The notes beneath the pieces were generated by a model. It saw nothing but the letters and a program-made list of their open reading frames with translations. It searched no databases and had not been told where the DNA came from. Below, one piece after another: positions 7,771 to 17,855 of a DNA stretch of 64,000 bases. The position numbers were made by a program, and so were the translations under genes. The stretch is from Hyunsoonleella flava (GTDB lineage: Bacteria; Bacteroidota; Bacteroidia; Flavobacteriales; Flavobacteriaceae), in contig NZ_SIRT01000016.1 of assembly GCF_004310325.1 (NCBI RefSeq), forward strand, positions 27,158 to 91,157, given 5' to 3'. Each line of letters begins with the position of its first letter. Position 1 is the stretch's first letter.

Positions 7771-8942
7771 ATACAGAAGATATTTTGGCTAAACTAGTTT
7801 CTTTTCCAGTTTTGGGTGGAGAAAGCAACTTATCAATCATCCATTGGATAAGAGAATATATTGAATCCTTTGGGTTTTCCTGTACATTGGTTCCTAATGC
7901 TGAAAATACAAAGGCATCATTACATTGCAGAATTGGTCCTTCTGAGGATGGTGGTATTATCTTATCTGGACATACCGATGTTGTTCCCGTTAAAGGTCAA
8001 GATTGGGATACTGATCCCTTTGTCTTAACAGATAAAGGGGATGGTAAACTCTATGGACGTGGTGCTTGTGATATGAAAGGGTTTTTAGCATGTTGCTTAA
8101 ACATGCTTCCAGAGTTAGTAAAAGCAAATCTTAAAAAACCCATCTATTTTGCATTTTCATATGATGAGGAAATCGGTTGTCTATCTGCACCAGAACTAAT
8201 AAGGCATCTTCAAAATCATTATCCTGAAACGCCAAAATATGCCATTATTGGCGAACCTTCACTTCTACAGCCTATTATTGGGCATAAAGGTATCTGTTTA
8301 TATACCACAAGAGTAAACGGTTCCGCAGGCCATAGTAGTAGAATAAAGCAGGAAGTAAGTGCGATACATGAAGCGGCGAGATTGGTGCTTTGGTTAGAAT
8401 CTAAAATGAACGATTTGGTTGCATTTGGAAATACCGACAAGCGTTTTTCCCCGCCACATTCCTCATTGCATACGGGTATAATTCAAGGTGGTATCGCCCC
8501 GAATGTAATTGCTGATAAAGCTTATTTCTCATGGGATGCCAGAATGATTCCCGATGACAATTTAGAAGAAGTTGTTAGCGCATTTAAGCAACATTGTAAA
8601 ACAAGAATCCAGGAACTAAAACCTACATTTCCAGATTTTAAAATTGAAACGGAAGAAATTCATCCACCAGTTACGCCATATGACAGTAAAGCCGATAGTG
8701 ACGTTGTAAAATTGATGTCAAAAATAAATTCTAATACTAATATTGGTACTGTCGCTTATGCCTCTGAAGCTGGACAATATAATGAAGCCGGTTTACAGAG
8801 TATTATCTGTGGTCCTGGATCTATTAAGCAAGCACATAGAGCAAATGAGTTTATTGCTAAACAAGAATTGAAAAATTACGAGCTATTCTTAAGTAATCTC
8901 ATAACGTTATTTTCTTCGGAAGATGTTATGCTTGAACTATAA
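7767..8942 (+). CDS. argE: M20 family acetylornithine deacetylase-like hydrolase
   Basis: A 391-residue M20 metallohydrolase, best matched to acetylornithine deacetylase (ArgE), which releases acetate from N-acetylornithine in arginine synthesis. Metal ligands are seen in SGHTDVVPVKG (H69, catalytic D71), GACDMKGF (D102), SYDEEIG (catalytic E134 and ligand E135), IIGEPS and the C-terminal QAHRANEF (His). The dimerisation lid runs from about 180 to 290 ('HKGICLYTTRVNGSAGHSS'). It starts inside the miaA stop (ATGA overlap). Its stop lies 3 nt from the stop of the convergent EEP gene with no clear terminator. Related deacylases (DapE, carboxypeptidase G2-like) share the fold; the 'FPVLGGESNLSIIHWIREYIESFG' N-terminus favours ArgE. 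Most Flavobacteriaceae use an acetylcitrulline route, so the substrate could be N-acetylcitrulline. Confidence 0.82.
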   Translation: MNTEDILAKLVSFPVLGGESNLSIIHWIREYIESFGFSCTLVPNAENTKASLHCRIGPSEDGGIILSGHTDVVPVKGQDWDTDPFVLTDKGDGKLYGRGACDMKGFLACCLNMLPELVKANLKKPIYFAFSYDEEIGCLSAPELIRHLQNHYPETPKYAIIGEPSLLQPIIGHKGICLYTTRVNGSAGHSSRIKQEVSAIHEAARLVLWLESKMNDLVAFGNTDKRFSPPHSSLHTGIIQGGIAPNVIADKAYFSWDARMIPDDNLEEVVSAFKQHCKTRIQELKPTFPDFKIETEEIHPPVTPYDSKADSDVVKLMSKINSNTNIGTVAYASEAGQYNEAGLQSIICGPGSIKQAHRANEFIAKQELKNYELFLSNLITLFSSEDVMLEL

Positions 8943-8945
8943 ATC

Positions 8946-9953
8946 CTATAGTTTTATTTCTGCCATAATAGGCTCATGATCAGATAAACCAATCTTAAAA
9001 TTTTTATGACTAATGACTTCTATTTCGTCATCAACTAAAATATGATCTATTTTAAAAGGATAGTTAAACAGCTCATACGTACCACCAAAACCACTACCAG
9101 CTTCAACAAATGTATCTTTCTTAGTATCTTTTAAAACAAGATACGCAGAAGAATATTGTGTGCAATTAAAGTCCCCAGTTATAATAATATTTCCTCCAAA
9201 TCCTTTCATGTGTTCTTTGATCAAATGAGCTTGTTCTATTCTTTTTATTTCAGCATCACAGCTTCTACTAATTAAATTCGTATAACTATTTATGTTATAT
9301 AATTCGGGCACACTATCCATTCTATTAGATTCAAGATGAATGTTATACAGTCGAACGATTTTCCCATTAAAATCAATATCAACAAACATTGCATTATTTC
9401 TGCTATCAAGAAACTCAACATACCCTTCGTTCAAAATTGGATATTTTGAAAATACTGATAACACTGATTTTTGCTTTCTTGTCATCAAATTAGTTTTCAC
9501 CCAATGGGGATAGTCCTTTCTAAAAAGATGATATTTTATAGCCGAAAATTCTTGAAAGCAAACAACATCAGCATTCTGTTGCTTTATAAACTCTACAATT
9601 TTTTTGTCCTTATAGTCAATACCCCTGTGAGCGAAATTAGACCAATTAGCATTATATGATAAAATTGAAACAGAATTTTCTCCTTGTTTTTCATCAGAAT
9701 AGAAATTGAATTGATAAAAGGAATCAAAAAAGAAAAAAAACAATACAAGGGAAAGGATATTCAAAAATGCATAACGTCTTCTTCTGTACAGCAAAAACAA
9801 TAACTGCATGAAAGTGACAATAACTAAAAAAGGTAGAGTAATGGAAAAGGGAAAAGACCAGCGCCACTCAAAAAGTATTATCAAGATGCCAGTAATCAGC
9901 AAAATAGGAAACAGAATAGCGATTAAAGGTCTGAGCTTTTTAAAAAACTTCAT
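8946..9953 (-). CDS. Membrane-anchored endonuclease/exonuclease/phosphatase (EEP) family protein
   Basis: A 335-residue protein with three N-terminal membrane helices (about 10-28, 35-55, 61-80) and a C-terminal EEP hydrolase domain. Motifs: LSYNANWSNF, 'QNADVVCFQEFS' (metal-binding Glu), 'IITGDFNCTQYSSAY' (Asp, Asn), 'KIDHILVDD' and the closing GLSDHEPIMAEI (Asp-His pair). The fold covers phosphodiesterases, nucleases and lipid phosphatases, so substrate is undecided; membrane anchoring suggests an envelope or lipid role. The gene begins immediately after the parC stop (0-nt gap), so it is probably the last gene of the topoisomerase IV transcript. This order is common in Flavobacteriaceae. 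Confidence 0.85.
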   Translation of the reverse strand: MKFFKKLRPLIAILFPILLITGILIILFEWRWSFPFSITLPFLVIVTFMQLLFLLYRRRRYAFLNILSLVLFFFFFDSFYQFNFYSDEKQGENSVSILSYNANWSNFAHRGIDYKDKKIVEFIKQQNADVVCFQEFSAIKYHLFRKDYPHWVKTNLMTRKQKSVLSVFSKYPILNEGYVEFLDSRNNAMFVDIDFNGKIVRLYNIHLESNRMDSVPELYNINSYTNLISRSCDAEIKRIEQAHLIKEHMKGFGGNIIITGDFNCTQYSSAYLVLKDTKKDTFVEAGSGFGGTYELFNYPFKIDHILVDDEIEVISHKNFKIGLSDHEPIMAEIKL

Positions 9954-12599
9954 TTAAAACAGTGTAATCTGTCCGTCATCATCCTTTTCTCCATTGGAAT
10001 CTTCCTCTTCTGCCTTTCTATTTTCATTTGTTTCAGCAGGGACTTCTTTTTCGTCCACAACCTCTAAATCATCCGCATGCACTTCTTCCGGAGCTTCATA
10101 AGGCAGAGGATCCAATAAATTGATTTGGTTTACTTTATACTTAGTAAGCTGATTACCTTGGGCATTTACACCTTTTATATCAATAAACTCCTCAAGGTTT
10201 ACTTCCAAATTATCCCTTCTATCTTTCCCTCGTTCCTTGGCAAAAACAATCTCAGCCATTGGTTTCCAATCGGTAGATACAACCTCTAATTGAGATCCCT
10301 GACTATCCGGCACAAAACTTTCTTCTCTACCTTCGTTTTCAATTAAAAAACGCTTTACGTAATACAATTCCTTTTCGCCATTAAAGTAAATTGCTGAAAT
10401 TGGTTTTTTAGGCACCCATTTTTCAAGTACAATCATATCGCTATCAAAATGCATGGTTACCTCAGGGGTAACTGTTTTTGCTATACCAGATTGATTGATT
10501 ATAAGCAACTTGTCTTCACCTCTAAATTCCCCAATAAGTTCTCCTCTGCCGTCCACATTGATTCTTTGTACCGTCTCATCAAACCATATCTTACGTGGTT
10601 TTAATGTAGATACACCTTTTTCTTTAAGTTCTACACGTTTCACAGGATATTTGGTTACCAAATTCCCTTTTGAAGCCCGTCCCTTAATTAAAATATCAGC
10701 AAAATCAATATCCCATTTTAGCTTTTTAATACTGCCAGCTTGTCTTAAATTAATAGAAACTATTTCGGCTTCGCCATTAGGGTTAGCGGAAAAATAGAGG
10801 ACAACTGACCCTTTATTTCCATTTGTTAAATCGTATTCCCTATCCCTAGTGATGCTAGTAACGGCAAAACGCTTTATATAAGACGGCCCTTTCAGACCAT
10901 CACGATAAATCATATTGTAAATGGTACGCTTGTCTTTCTTTTTAAAGACTGCAACATGAATAATGTCCTTACCAACAAAAGTTTTAGAATCAACTTTTGT
11001 TACCATCATTTTTCCTTCTTTAGTAAATACGATAATATCATCAATATCACTACAATCGCACACATATTCGTTTCTGCGCAAGGACGTTCCCACAAAACCT
11101 TCTTCTCTATTTACGTAGAGCTTAGTATTTCTAATAACTACTTTTGTAGCATCAACATCATCAAAGGTTCTAATCTCCGTTTTGCGCTCTCGTCCTTCCC
11201 CGTACTCTTTTTTAAGCCTTTGAAAATAGGCGATGGCGTATTCTATTAAATTTGCTAAATGATGCTTCACCTCAGCAATCTGTTCTTCTAGGGCATCAAT
11301 TTTTTGCTGTGCTTTATCAATATCAAACTTTGAAATCCGTTTGATACGAATTTCAGTCAAGCGCACAATATCATCTTCAGTTACGGCTCTTTTTAGATGT
11401 TTGATGTAAGGTTGCAGTCCTTTATCGATAGCCGAAATAACACCTTCCCAGGTTTCCTCTTCCTCAATATCACGGTAAATTCTATTTTCAATAAAGATAC
11501 GCTCCAAAGAAGCAAAGTGCCATTGCTCTTCAAGCTCACCCAATTTAATTTCTAGCTCTTGCTTTAACAGCTGAACCGTATTGTCCGTAGAGCGACGTAA
11601 CATTTCAGAAACTCCAATAAACAGTGGTTTATTGTCTTCAATTACGCATCCTAATGGAGAAATGGACGATTCACAACTTGTAAAGGCATACAACGCATCT
11701 ATAGTTTTATCAGGCGATAATCCTGAAGGCAAATGCACTAAAATTTCAACCTCAGCTGCTGTATTGTCTTCAATCTTTTTTACTTTGATTTTTCCCTTAT
11801 CATTAGCTTTTAAAATTGAATCAATCAAAGATGATGTAGTAGTACCAAAAGGTAATTCGGTAATTACAAGGGTATTTTTATCTAATTGGGAAATTTTTGC
11901 ACGAACACGAACTTTTCCTCCTCTATTGCCATCATTATAATTCGAAAAATCTGCTATTCCACCAGTTGGAAAATCTGGTACAATGGTAAACCGTTTGCCT
12001 TGTAAATGCTTTACGGAGGCATCAATCAATTCTATGAAATTATGTGGTAATATTTTTGTGGATAAGCCAACGGCAATTCCCTCTCCTCCTTGTGCCAAAA
12101 GCAGTGGGAACATTACAGGAAGATTTATGGGTTCTTTTCTTCGCCCATCATAACTGGCTTGCCACTCCGTAATTTTAGGGTTATAAACAACATCCAACGC
12201 GAACTTAGACAGGCGCGCTTCAATATAACGTGAAGCAGCAGCACTATCTCCTGTTAAGATATTCCCCCAGTTTCCTTGGGTGTCTATTAATAGGTCTTTC
12301 TGACCAATTTGCACCATGGCGTCCGCAATACTTGCATCCCCGTGTGGGTGATATTGCATGGTGTGCCCAACAATGTTTGCCACTTTGTTATAGCGACCAT
12401 CGTCAAGGTCTTTCATAGAATGCATGATACGGCGCTGCACAGGTTTAAATCCGTCCTCAATGGCAGGAACAGCACGTTCTAGGATAACGTACGACGCATA
12501 GTCTAAAAACCAGTCTTTGTACATACCCGTAACACGGGTAATGGTTTCTTGGGGCTCTTCGTTATGTTCGTTATTTAAATCGTCACCTTCTTCAATCAT
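9954..12599 (-). CDS. parC: DNA topoisomerase IV subunit A
   Basis: An 881-residue type IIA topoisomerase A subunit that cuts and rejoins DNA and, with ParE, unlinks replicated chromosomes. The N-terminal winged-helix region contains the catalytic pair R124-Y125 in SAAASRYIEAR. A coiled-coil region (about 400-450, 'KAQQKIDALEEQIAEVKHHLANLIEYA') and a C-terminal beta-propeller follow. The propeller lacks a clear GyrA box, and the tail is highly acidic (last 60 residues rich in D and E), as in Bacteroidota ParC. The gene lies about 250 nt downstream of parE with a 43-codon ORF between, and the EEP gene follows at once. The quinolone-region residues were not assessed. Confidence 0.92.
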   Translation of the reverse strand: MIEEGDDLNNEHNEEPQETITRVTGMYKDWFLDYASYVILERAVPAIEDGFKPVQRRIMHSMKDLDDGRYNKVANIVGHTMQYHPHGDASIADAMVQIGQKDLLIDTQGNWGNILTGDSAAASRYIEARLSKFALDVVYNPKITEWQASYDGRRKEPINLPVMFPLLLAQGGEGIAVGLSTKILPHNFIELIDASVKHLQGKRFTIVPDFPTGGIADFSNYNDGNRGGKVRVRAKISQLDKNTLVITELPFGTTTSSLIDSILKANDKGKIKVKKIEDNTAAEVEILVHLPSGLSPDKTIDALYAFTSCESSISPLGCVIEDNKPLFIGVSEMLRRSTDNTVQLLKQELEIKLGELEEQWHFASLERIFIENRIYRDIEEEETWEGVISAIDKGLQPYIKHLKRAVTEDDIVRLTEIRIKRISKFDIDKAQQKIDALEEQIAEVKHHLANLIEYAIAYFQRLKKEYGEGRERKTEIRTFDDVDATKVVIRNTKLYVNREEGFVGTSLRRNEYVCDCSDIDDIIVFTKEGKMMVTKVDSKTFVGKDIIHVAVFKKKDKRTIYNMIYRDGLKGPSYIKRFAVTSITRDREYDLTNGNKGSVVLYFSANPNGEAEIVSINLRQAGSIKKLKWDIDFADILIKGRASKGNLVTKYPVKRVELKEKGVSTLKPRKIWFDETVQRINVDGRGELIGEFRGEDKLLIINQSGIAKTVTPEVTMHFDSDMIVLEKWVPKKPISAIYFNGEKELYYVKRFLIENEGREESFVPDSQGSQLEVVSTDWKPMAEIVFAKERGKDRRDNLEVNLEEFIDIKGVNAQGNQLTKYKVNQINLLDPLPYEAPEEVHADDLEVVDEKEVPAETNENRKAEEEDSNGEKDDDGQITLF

Positions 12600-12608
12600 T
12601 CAGCACTT

Positions 12609-12740
12609 TTATTTTTTCGGTTTCCCATTAAGCATTACCCTTCCTCTTCGCTGTAACCTATGCACTTGCTCACTACTTGTATGAATGTGAAAGTGTGCGT
12701 ACGAACGTTTTCTAAATTCTTTTTCTTTACTATATAACAT
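12609..12740 (-). CDS. 43-residue basic small protein between parE and parC
   Basis: An ATG ORF of 43 codons in the parE-parC spacer on the same strand. The peptide begins MLYSKEKEFRKRSYAHFHIH and ends VMLNGKPKK; it is rich in Lys, Arg and His, with a predicted pI well above 9, and has no membrane segment or signal. It ends 9 nt before the parC ATG, so it would be co-transcribed. Its composition is like small nucleic-acid-binding or ribosome-associated proteins, but I recognise no family. Codon content looks coding (no rare-codon runs) and the remainder of the gap is A/T-rich. It may be a conserved but unannotated gene, or chance. Confidence 0.45.
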   Translation of the reverse strand: MLYSKEKEFRKRSYAHFHIHTSSEQVHRLQRRGRVMLNGKPKK

Positions 12741-12850
12741 TTTAGTTTAGTTTTATGTGTGAAACAAATTCTCTTATCTAAAATAAGAATCTCTCGTATC
12801 TAAAACAAATTATCACAGCCTATAAATGATGAATTTTATTTAAAAAAACA

Positions 12851-14701
12851 CTATTCAACAACATCCAATTCCACTTTCAAATTATCGATAATAAATTCTT
12901 GACGTGTTGGTGTATTTTTACCCATGTAAAAGGACAACAATTCTTCAATGGACATATTATCATCGAGCATTACAGGGTCCAACCTAATGTCGTCTCCAAT
13001 AAAATGTTTAAACTCATCAGGGGAAATTTCACCAAGTCCTTTAAATCTTGTAATCTCAGGTTTTGGTTTTAGTTTTTCAATCGCCGCAACGCGCTCTTCC
13101 TCAGAATAACAATAAATAGTTTCCTTTTTATTTCGAACTCTAAACAGTGGTGTTTGTAAGATATATAAATGTCCTTCTTTAATAATCTCAGGGAAAAATT
13201 GCAAAAAGAACGTAATTAACAGCAAACGAATATGCATGCCATCCACATCGGCATCCGTTGCAATCACCACATTATTATATCTCAAATCTTCTAGAGATTC
13301 TTCAATATTCAATGCGGCTTGCAGTAGATTAAACTCTTCGTTTTCGTAAACTATCTTTTTACTTAAGCCATAGGAGTTTAATGGTTTACCCTTTAAACTG
13401 AAAACCGCTTGGGTATTTACATCTCTTGATTTTGTAATACTCCCAGATGCGGAATCTCCCTCTGTAATAAAAAGTGTGGTTTCTAAGTTTCTTTCGTTCT
13501 TGGTATCTCCAAAATGCACACGGCAATCACGCAATTTTTTATTATGAAGGCTGGCTTTCTTAGCTCTGTCCCTTGCTAATTTTCTTATGCCTGAAAGTTC
13601 CTTTCGCTCTCGCTCTGCTTGAAGAATTTTACGTTGTAATTTTTCGGCAGTTTCAGGATTCTTATGAAAATAGTTATCCAGTTTCGTTTTTACAAAGTCA
13701 TTGATGTAAGTCCTTACCGTTGGGTAATCCCCTCCCATATCTGTGGAACCTAATTTCGTTTTGGTCTGACTTTCAAAAACGGGCTCCATTACCTTGATCG
13801 CAATTGCACTAACAATGGATTTTCTTATGTCTGAAGCATCAAAGTTTTTACCATAAAACTCTCTTACCGTTTTTACAACAGCTTCCCGAAACGCATTTAA
13901 ATGCGTACCGCCTTGTGTAGTGTTCTGTCCGTTTACAAAACTATTGTACTCCTCGCTATATTGGGTTTTACTGTGCGTAAGTGCTATTTCTATATCATCA
14001 CCATGTAAATGGATGATTGGGTAAAGTAAATCAGATTCAGCAATTTTTTCAGCAAGAAGATCCTTCAATCCATTTTCACTAAAATATTTTTCACCATTAA
14101 AAACTATGGTTAGTCCAGGATTAAGGTACACATAGTTCTTCAACATTTTTACTACATATTCGCTACGGTATTTATAGTTTTTAAAAATGGATTCATCAGG
14201 GATAAACGACACTTTCGTCCCTTTTCGTCTTGTAGTATCGTCAAGTAATTCTTGATTGGTAAGATTGCCTTGTTCAAATTCTGCAGCAGCGGATTTTCCG
14301 TCTCTATTGGATTCAACCCTGAAATAATTAGATAATGCATTTACTGCTTTAGTACCAACACCATTCAATCCAACTGACTTTTTAAAAGCTTTGGAATCAT
14401 ACTTCCCACCTGTATTCATTTTGGAAACTACATCAACCACCTTTCCTAAAGGAATACCACGACCATAATCACGAACGATAACCTTACTGCCTTGGATGGA
14501 AATTTCAATGGTTTTTCCCGCTCCCATAACAAACTCATCAATGGAGTTGTCTAACACCTCTTTTAAAAGGATGTAAATACCGTCATCTGGCGAAGACCCA
14601 TCACCTAGTTTTCCAATATACATTCCAGGACGCATACGGATATGCTCTTTCCAATCTAGTGAACGTATATTATCTTCGGTATACTTGGTTTGTTCTGCCA
14701 T
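12851..14701 (-). CDS. parE: DNA topoisomerase IV subunit B
   Basis: A 616-residue ATPase subunit of topoisomerase IV. The GHKL ATP site is seen in [24 protein letters not shown] and [13 protein letters not shown]; the TOPRIM domain has [13 protein letters not shown] (Glu) and [12 protein letters not shown] (DxD). The end is [15 protein letters not shown] and '[18 protein letters not shown]'. I start at ATG 14701 ([17 protein letters not shown]), which fits the family. An upstream in-frame GTG at 14728 lies inside the arm of an inverted-repeat element and adds nine hydrophobic residues of no family value. The inserted element ends about 14 nt upstream of the chosen ATG, so it probably supplies or replaces the original leader. 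Confidence 0.93.
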   Translation of the reverse strand: MAEQTKYTEDNIRSLDWKEHIRMRPGMYIGKLGDGSSPDDGIYILLKEVLDNSIDEFVMGAGKTIEISIQGSKVIVRDYGRGIPLGKVVDVVSKMNTGGKYDSKAFKKSVGLNGVGTKAVNALSNYFRVESNRDGKSAAAEFEQGNLTNQELLDDTTRRKGTKVSFIPDESIFKNYKYRSEYVVKMLKNYVYLNPGLTIVFNGEKYFSENGLKDLLAEKIAESDLLYPIIHLHGDDIEIALTHSKTQYSEEYNSFVNGQNTTQGGTHLNAFREAVVKTVREFYGKNFDASDIRKSIVSAIAIKVMEPVFESQTKTKLGSTDMGGDYPTVRTYINDFVKTKLDNYFHKNPETAEKLQRKILQAERERKELSGIRKLARDRAKKASLHNKKLRDCRVHFGDTKNERNLETTLFITEGDSASGSITKSRDVNTQAVFSLKGKPLNSYGLSKKIVYENEEFNLLQAALNIEESLEDLRYNNVVIATDADVDGMHIRLLLITFFLQFFPEIIKEGHLYILQTPLFRVRNKKETIYCYSEEERVAAIEKLKPKPEITRFKGLGEISPDEFKHFIGDDIRLDPVMLDDNMSIEELLSFYMGKNTPTRQEFIIDNLKVELDVVE

Positions 14702-14714
14702 AAATAAGGGTATA

Positions 14715-14876
14715 ATACCAATTGTCACTTGAAATTACCGTAATAAAACGCCCTTTTTTCCTTTCTATTTCATTAAAAAAAGAAACCGTAACTAAGGCTA
14801 TGCTTTATTTTTGTAATTCATATAAAGAAAAAAATCATCATTTTCTTTTACGGCAATTTCAAGTGACAATTGGTAT
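14715..14876. mobile_element. MITE-like element, 162 bp, with 29-bp terminal inverted repeats
   Basis: The left arm (14715-14743) and the right arm (14848-14876) are reverse complements with one mismatch in 29 bases; both outer ends read ATACCAATTGTCAC. The 104-bp interior is A/T-rich with no ORF. This is the build of a non-autonomous miniature element. No clear target duplication is visible beyond short A/T flanks. It sits directly upstream of parE. A long RNA hairpin of another origin is the alternative. Confidence 0.6.
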
Positions 14877-14981
14877 AAGTTTTGTGATAGCACGCTAATA
14901 TAGCATAACATATCAAAATATAAAACAGTGACGAAACAAAGTAATTAACAATAAAATTGCAATATTGTTGAGAACATTTCC

Positions 14982-15887
14982 CTATGTTTTACTTGACTTA
15001 TGGAGTGATATGAATAAAACTCCTAAGACAACAATCAAAGCGCCAAATAATTGAAGGATAGTAAGGCGTTCTTCTAAAAAAATTACCGCCAAAATTATCG
15101 TAGAAATAGGCCCTACCCCAGCAACTACCGCAAAGTTTGATGAACTAATCATTTTAATTGAAGTAGAAACTAAAAACGAAGGTACAACTGTAGCAAAAAC
15201 AGCAATTAAAAATCCGAGAAAATACACCTCCCATGGTAAATTTAATATATCTGTTTTATTTACCAAGGCATAATGAATAAATACACATATACAAGATACA
15301 ACCATGGCATAGGATGTAAATTTCATTATACCAAATTTGGGAATTAACCAACCGCTACCAACCAAATAAGAGGCGTACGCAATAGCACTTAATAGAATAA
15401 AAGAACCTCCTAGAAGCGTACCTTCACCTGAAATATTTACCTCATCCCAAAAGGCTATAACAATACCCAAATACGTTAAGGTAATAGCTATTATTTGCGG
15501 TGTAGTGATGTTTTGTTTTAAAAAAAACCTGTTCAGCAATAACACAATTGTTGGATATAAAAAAAGAATAATACGCTCTAAACTGGCTTTAATATAAGTG
15601 AGACCTATAAAGTCGAAATAACTTGCCAAATAATAACCAACAAAACCAAAAAAAATGAGCCATAAATAATCTTTCGAACTAGTATGTATTGATGTGTTTT
15701 GGTGTCGATATAAATAAGCGATGATGATGTAAATCGGGAAAGAAAACGACATTCTAAGCAATAAAACACTAATAGCATCAACATCAAACTTATATGCAAG
15801 CTTTACCATCACCGCTTTTGATGAAAATAAAACCACGCCTAAAACACCAGTACCAATACCTAACCAGAAGTTCTTTTTTGAATTCAT
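14982..15887 (-). CDS. DMT-superfamily (EamA) transporter
   Basis: A 301-residue inner-membrane protein with about ten hydrophobic helices arranged as two EamA repeats (about 8-140 and 155-295). The second repeat ends with 'ILAVIFLEERLTILQLFGALIVVLGVLFI', the characteristic EamA end. These proteins move metabolites such as amino acids, nucleotides or drugs out of or into the cytoplasm; substrate cannot be told from the sequence. Start ATG at 15887 is followed by a short Lys-rich head (MNSKKNFW). It lies alone on the minus strand between parE and the SRPBCC gene, with gaps of 100 nt or more, so it probably has its own promoter. Confidence 0.85.
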   Translation of the reverse strand: MNSKKNFWLGIGTGVLGVVLFSSKAVMVKLAYKFDVDAISVLLLRMSFSFPIYIIIAYLYRHQNTSIHTSSKDYLWLIFFGFVGYYLASYFDFIGLTYIKASLERIILFLYPTIVLLLNRFFLKQNITTPQIIAITLTYLGIVIAFWDEVNISGEGTLLGGSFILLSAIAYASYLVGSGWLIPKFGIMKFTSYAMVVSCICVFIHYALVNKTDILNLPWEVYFLGFLIAVFATVVPSFLVSTSIKMISSSNFAVVAGVGPISTIILAVIFLEERLTILQLFGALIVVLGVLFISLHKSSKT

Positions 15888-15980
15888 AAAACGAAGTTAA
15901 AAAGGTCGCTATTTTATGAATTTGCGTATTGATAGAAAATACGACGTTCAGCTTTATAAAAACATCACATTCTCAACTTA

Positions 15981-16493
15981 CTAAAGTTGAAGTACATTGC
16001 CTGTTTTTACTAATTTATCGGAAGTATTATTTTTTTCTGCAAACAATACTTCTGCTTTATTCTTAATTACCGCATTTCTGGTCTTTAATAGCTTAAGCAT
16101 ATAGCGTTTAAGAAACAATGTATTGGCGGCATGCCCTAAAATACCAAGAGGTGACTCAAAATAAAACTTATCAATCATGATAGTACCGCTATCTTTCTCT
16201 TTGAAAATATGCTCATGTCGAAAAGATTTAAAGGCCCCAAAAACCATTTCATCCACAAAAAAGATAGGACTTTCAAATTCAGTTATTCTAGAAGTTAAGT
16301 GCTGAACAAAACCAAAATGTTTTGCTTCCCAACTCACCCATTCACCAAGTTCTATTAAACCTGTAATTTTACCTGCTATGGCTATTTCACCAGTGTGTTT
16401 TAAAGATTCTTTGTGAATATCAATGTCTCTGGCGACATCAAAACAAGTTTGTATATCGCATTCTATGTGCGTTTCAATCTCAATTAAAGGCAT
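15981..16493 (-). CDS. SRPBCC family ligand-binding protein
   Basis: A 170-residue cytosolic protein of the START/Bet v1-like SRPBCC superfamily, close to those annotated 'cell division inhibitor' or 'SRPBCC'. The pattern is an N-terminal strand MPLIEIETHIECDIQTCFDVARDIDIHK, a central 'LGEWVSWEAKHFGFVQHLTSRITEFE', 'FVDEMVFGAFKSFRHEHIF' and a long C-terminal helix 'LFLKRYMLKLLKTRNAVIKNKAE'. It probably binds a hydrophobic ligand. Nothing in the sequence defines it. It is 78 nt upstream-side of ychF on the same strand and may share its transcript. Confidence 0.8.
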   Translation of the reverse strand: MPLIEIETHIECDIQTCFDVARDIDIHKESLKHTGEIAIAGKITGLIELGEWVSWEAKHFGFVQHLTSRITEFESPIFFVDEMVFGAFKSFRHEHIFKEKDSGTIMIDKFYFESPLGILGHAANTLFLKRYMLKLLKTRNAVIKNKAEVLFAEKNNTSDKLVKTGNVLQL

Positions 16494-16570
16494 ATTGCAA
16501 GATCTATAATAAACTTCTGTCGTGAAATAATTAAAATCTTACAATGTTGGTGAAAAAATTAAAAAAATAA

Positions 16571-17665
16571 CTACACATTAAACAAGAAATGCATCACATC
16601 ACCATCCTTAACAATATAATTCTTGCCCTCAACGCGCATTTTACCGGCTTCTTTAACTTTAGCTTCGCTTCCATAAGACACATAATCATCATAAGCGATA
16701 ACCTCGGCGCGAATAAACCCTTTTTCGAAATCGGTATGAATTACACCTGCCGCTTGTGGCGCGGTGGCACCTATATCAACGGTCCAAGCACGTACTTCCT
16801 TAACTCCTGCAGTAAAATAGGTTTGTTGATTCAACAATTTATAAGCCCCTCGAATTAATTTAGCTGAACCAGGTTCGTCCAAACCAATGTCTTGCAAAAA
16901 CATTTGGCGCTCTTCATAATCGTCCAACTCGTTAATATCCGCTTCAGTTCCAACAGCTAAAACCAAAACCTCAGCATTTTCATCCTTAACAGTCTCTTTA
17001 ACTTTTTCAACATAGGCATTACCAGAAACAGCAGCACCCTCATCAACATTGCACACATACATCACGGCCTTATCGGTAATAAACTGTAAAGGTTTTACAA
17101 ATTCATCATAATCTTCTTCACTAAATTCAACAGCTCTAATAGACGTACCAGATTCCAAAGCCTCTTTTATTTTCAGCAAAACAGCCTCTTCTTTTTGCGC
17201 TTCTTTGTTTCCCGTTTTTGCGGCACGCTTTACCTTATCCAACTTCTTTTCAGCAGTCTCCAAATCTTTCAACTGCAATTCCATATCAATGGTTTCCTTG
17301 TCACGAATCGGGTCTACACTACCGTCAACATGCACAATATTATCGTTATCAAAACATCTTAACACATGAAGAATCGCATCTGTTTCCCTAATATTTGCTA
17401 AAAATTGGTTTCCCAATCCCTCACCTTTACTGGCGCCTTTTACCAATCCTGCAATATCTACAATTTCAACAGTTGCCGGAATCACTTTTTCTGGATTTAC
17501 CAAGCTTTCCAGTTTTTCCAATCTTGGATCGGGTACGTTTACCACGCCAATATTTGGTTCAATGGTACAAAACGGAAAGTTTGCACTTTGCGCCTTAGCA
17601 TTTGATAAACAATTAAATAAAGTGGATTTTCCAACATTGGGTAAGCCTACAATACCTGCTTTCAT
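16571..17665 (-). CDS. ychF: Redox-regulated ATPase YchF (Obg-like)
   Basis: A 364-residue P-loop protein of the Obg-like YchF/OLA1 group, an ATPase that associates with ribosomes. G1 is [15 protein letters not shown] (6-20), G3 is [20 protein letters not shown], and the specificity motif is YVCNVDE in place of NKxD, which explains ATP preference. A coiled-coil insert (about 130-200) precedes the C-terminal TGS domain with '[33 protein letters not shown]' and '[19 protein letters not shown]'. Length and end match the family exactly. A TACATTTG element at 17689-17696 on this strand lies 24 nt upstream of the ATG. Confidence 0.97.
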   Translation of the reverse strand: MKAGIVGLPNVGKSTLFNCLSNAKAQSANFPFCTIEPNIGVVNVPDPRLEKLESLVNPEKVIPATVEIVDIAGLVKGASKGEGLGNQFLANIRETDAILHVLRCFDNDNIVHVDGSVDPIRDKETIDMELQLKDLETAEKKLDKVKRAAKTGNKEAQKEEAVLLKIKEALESGTSIRAVEFSEEDYDEFVKPLQFITDKAVMYVCNVDEGAAVSGNAYVEKVKETVKDENAEVLVLAVGTEADINELDDYEERQMFLQDIGLDEPGSAKLIRGAYKLLNQQTYFTAGVKEVRAWTVDIGATAPQAAGVIHTDFEKGFIRAEVIAYDDYVSYGSEAKVKEAGKMRVEGKNYIVKDGDVMHFLFNV

Positions 17666-17688
17666 AATTACTGTGATTTTTGCGAATG

Positions 17689-17696
17689 CAAATGTA
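17689..17696 (-). promoter_or_regulatory. -7 promoter element of ychF
   Basis: On the minus strand this reads TACATTTG, a full match to TAnnTTTG, and is followed by GC. The ychF ATG begins 24 nt downstream. No clear -33 TTG at the right distance was found. Confidence 0.45.
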
Positions 17697-17855
17697 ATTA
17701 ATAAAACAGAAAAACGGCCGTAGAATTTTAAGATGAATTTAGCAAAAACACTGTATTAGCATTAATTAAACGTTAAAACCGTTTTTTAAGGCATAAATGC
17801 CCTGTAACATTATTTATTTTGGCTCGTTGAATAGGCAAAACCATCAATCAGCAAA

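Noticed and set aside
14702..14728. GTG start of ParE
   Set aside because: It lies in the arm of an inverted-repeat element; the ATG at 14701 gives the family N-terminus.
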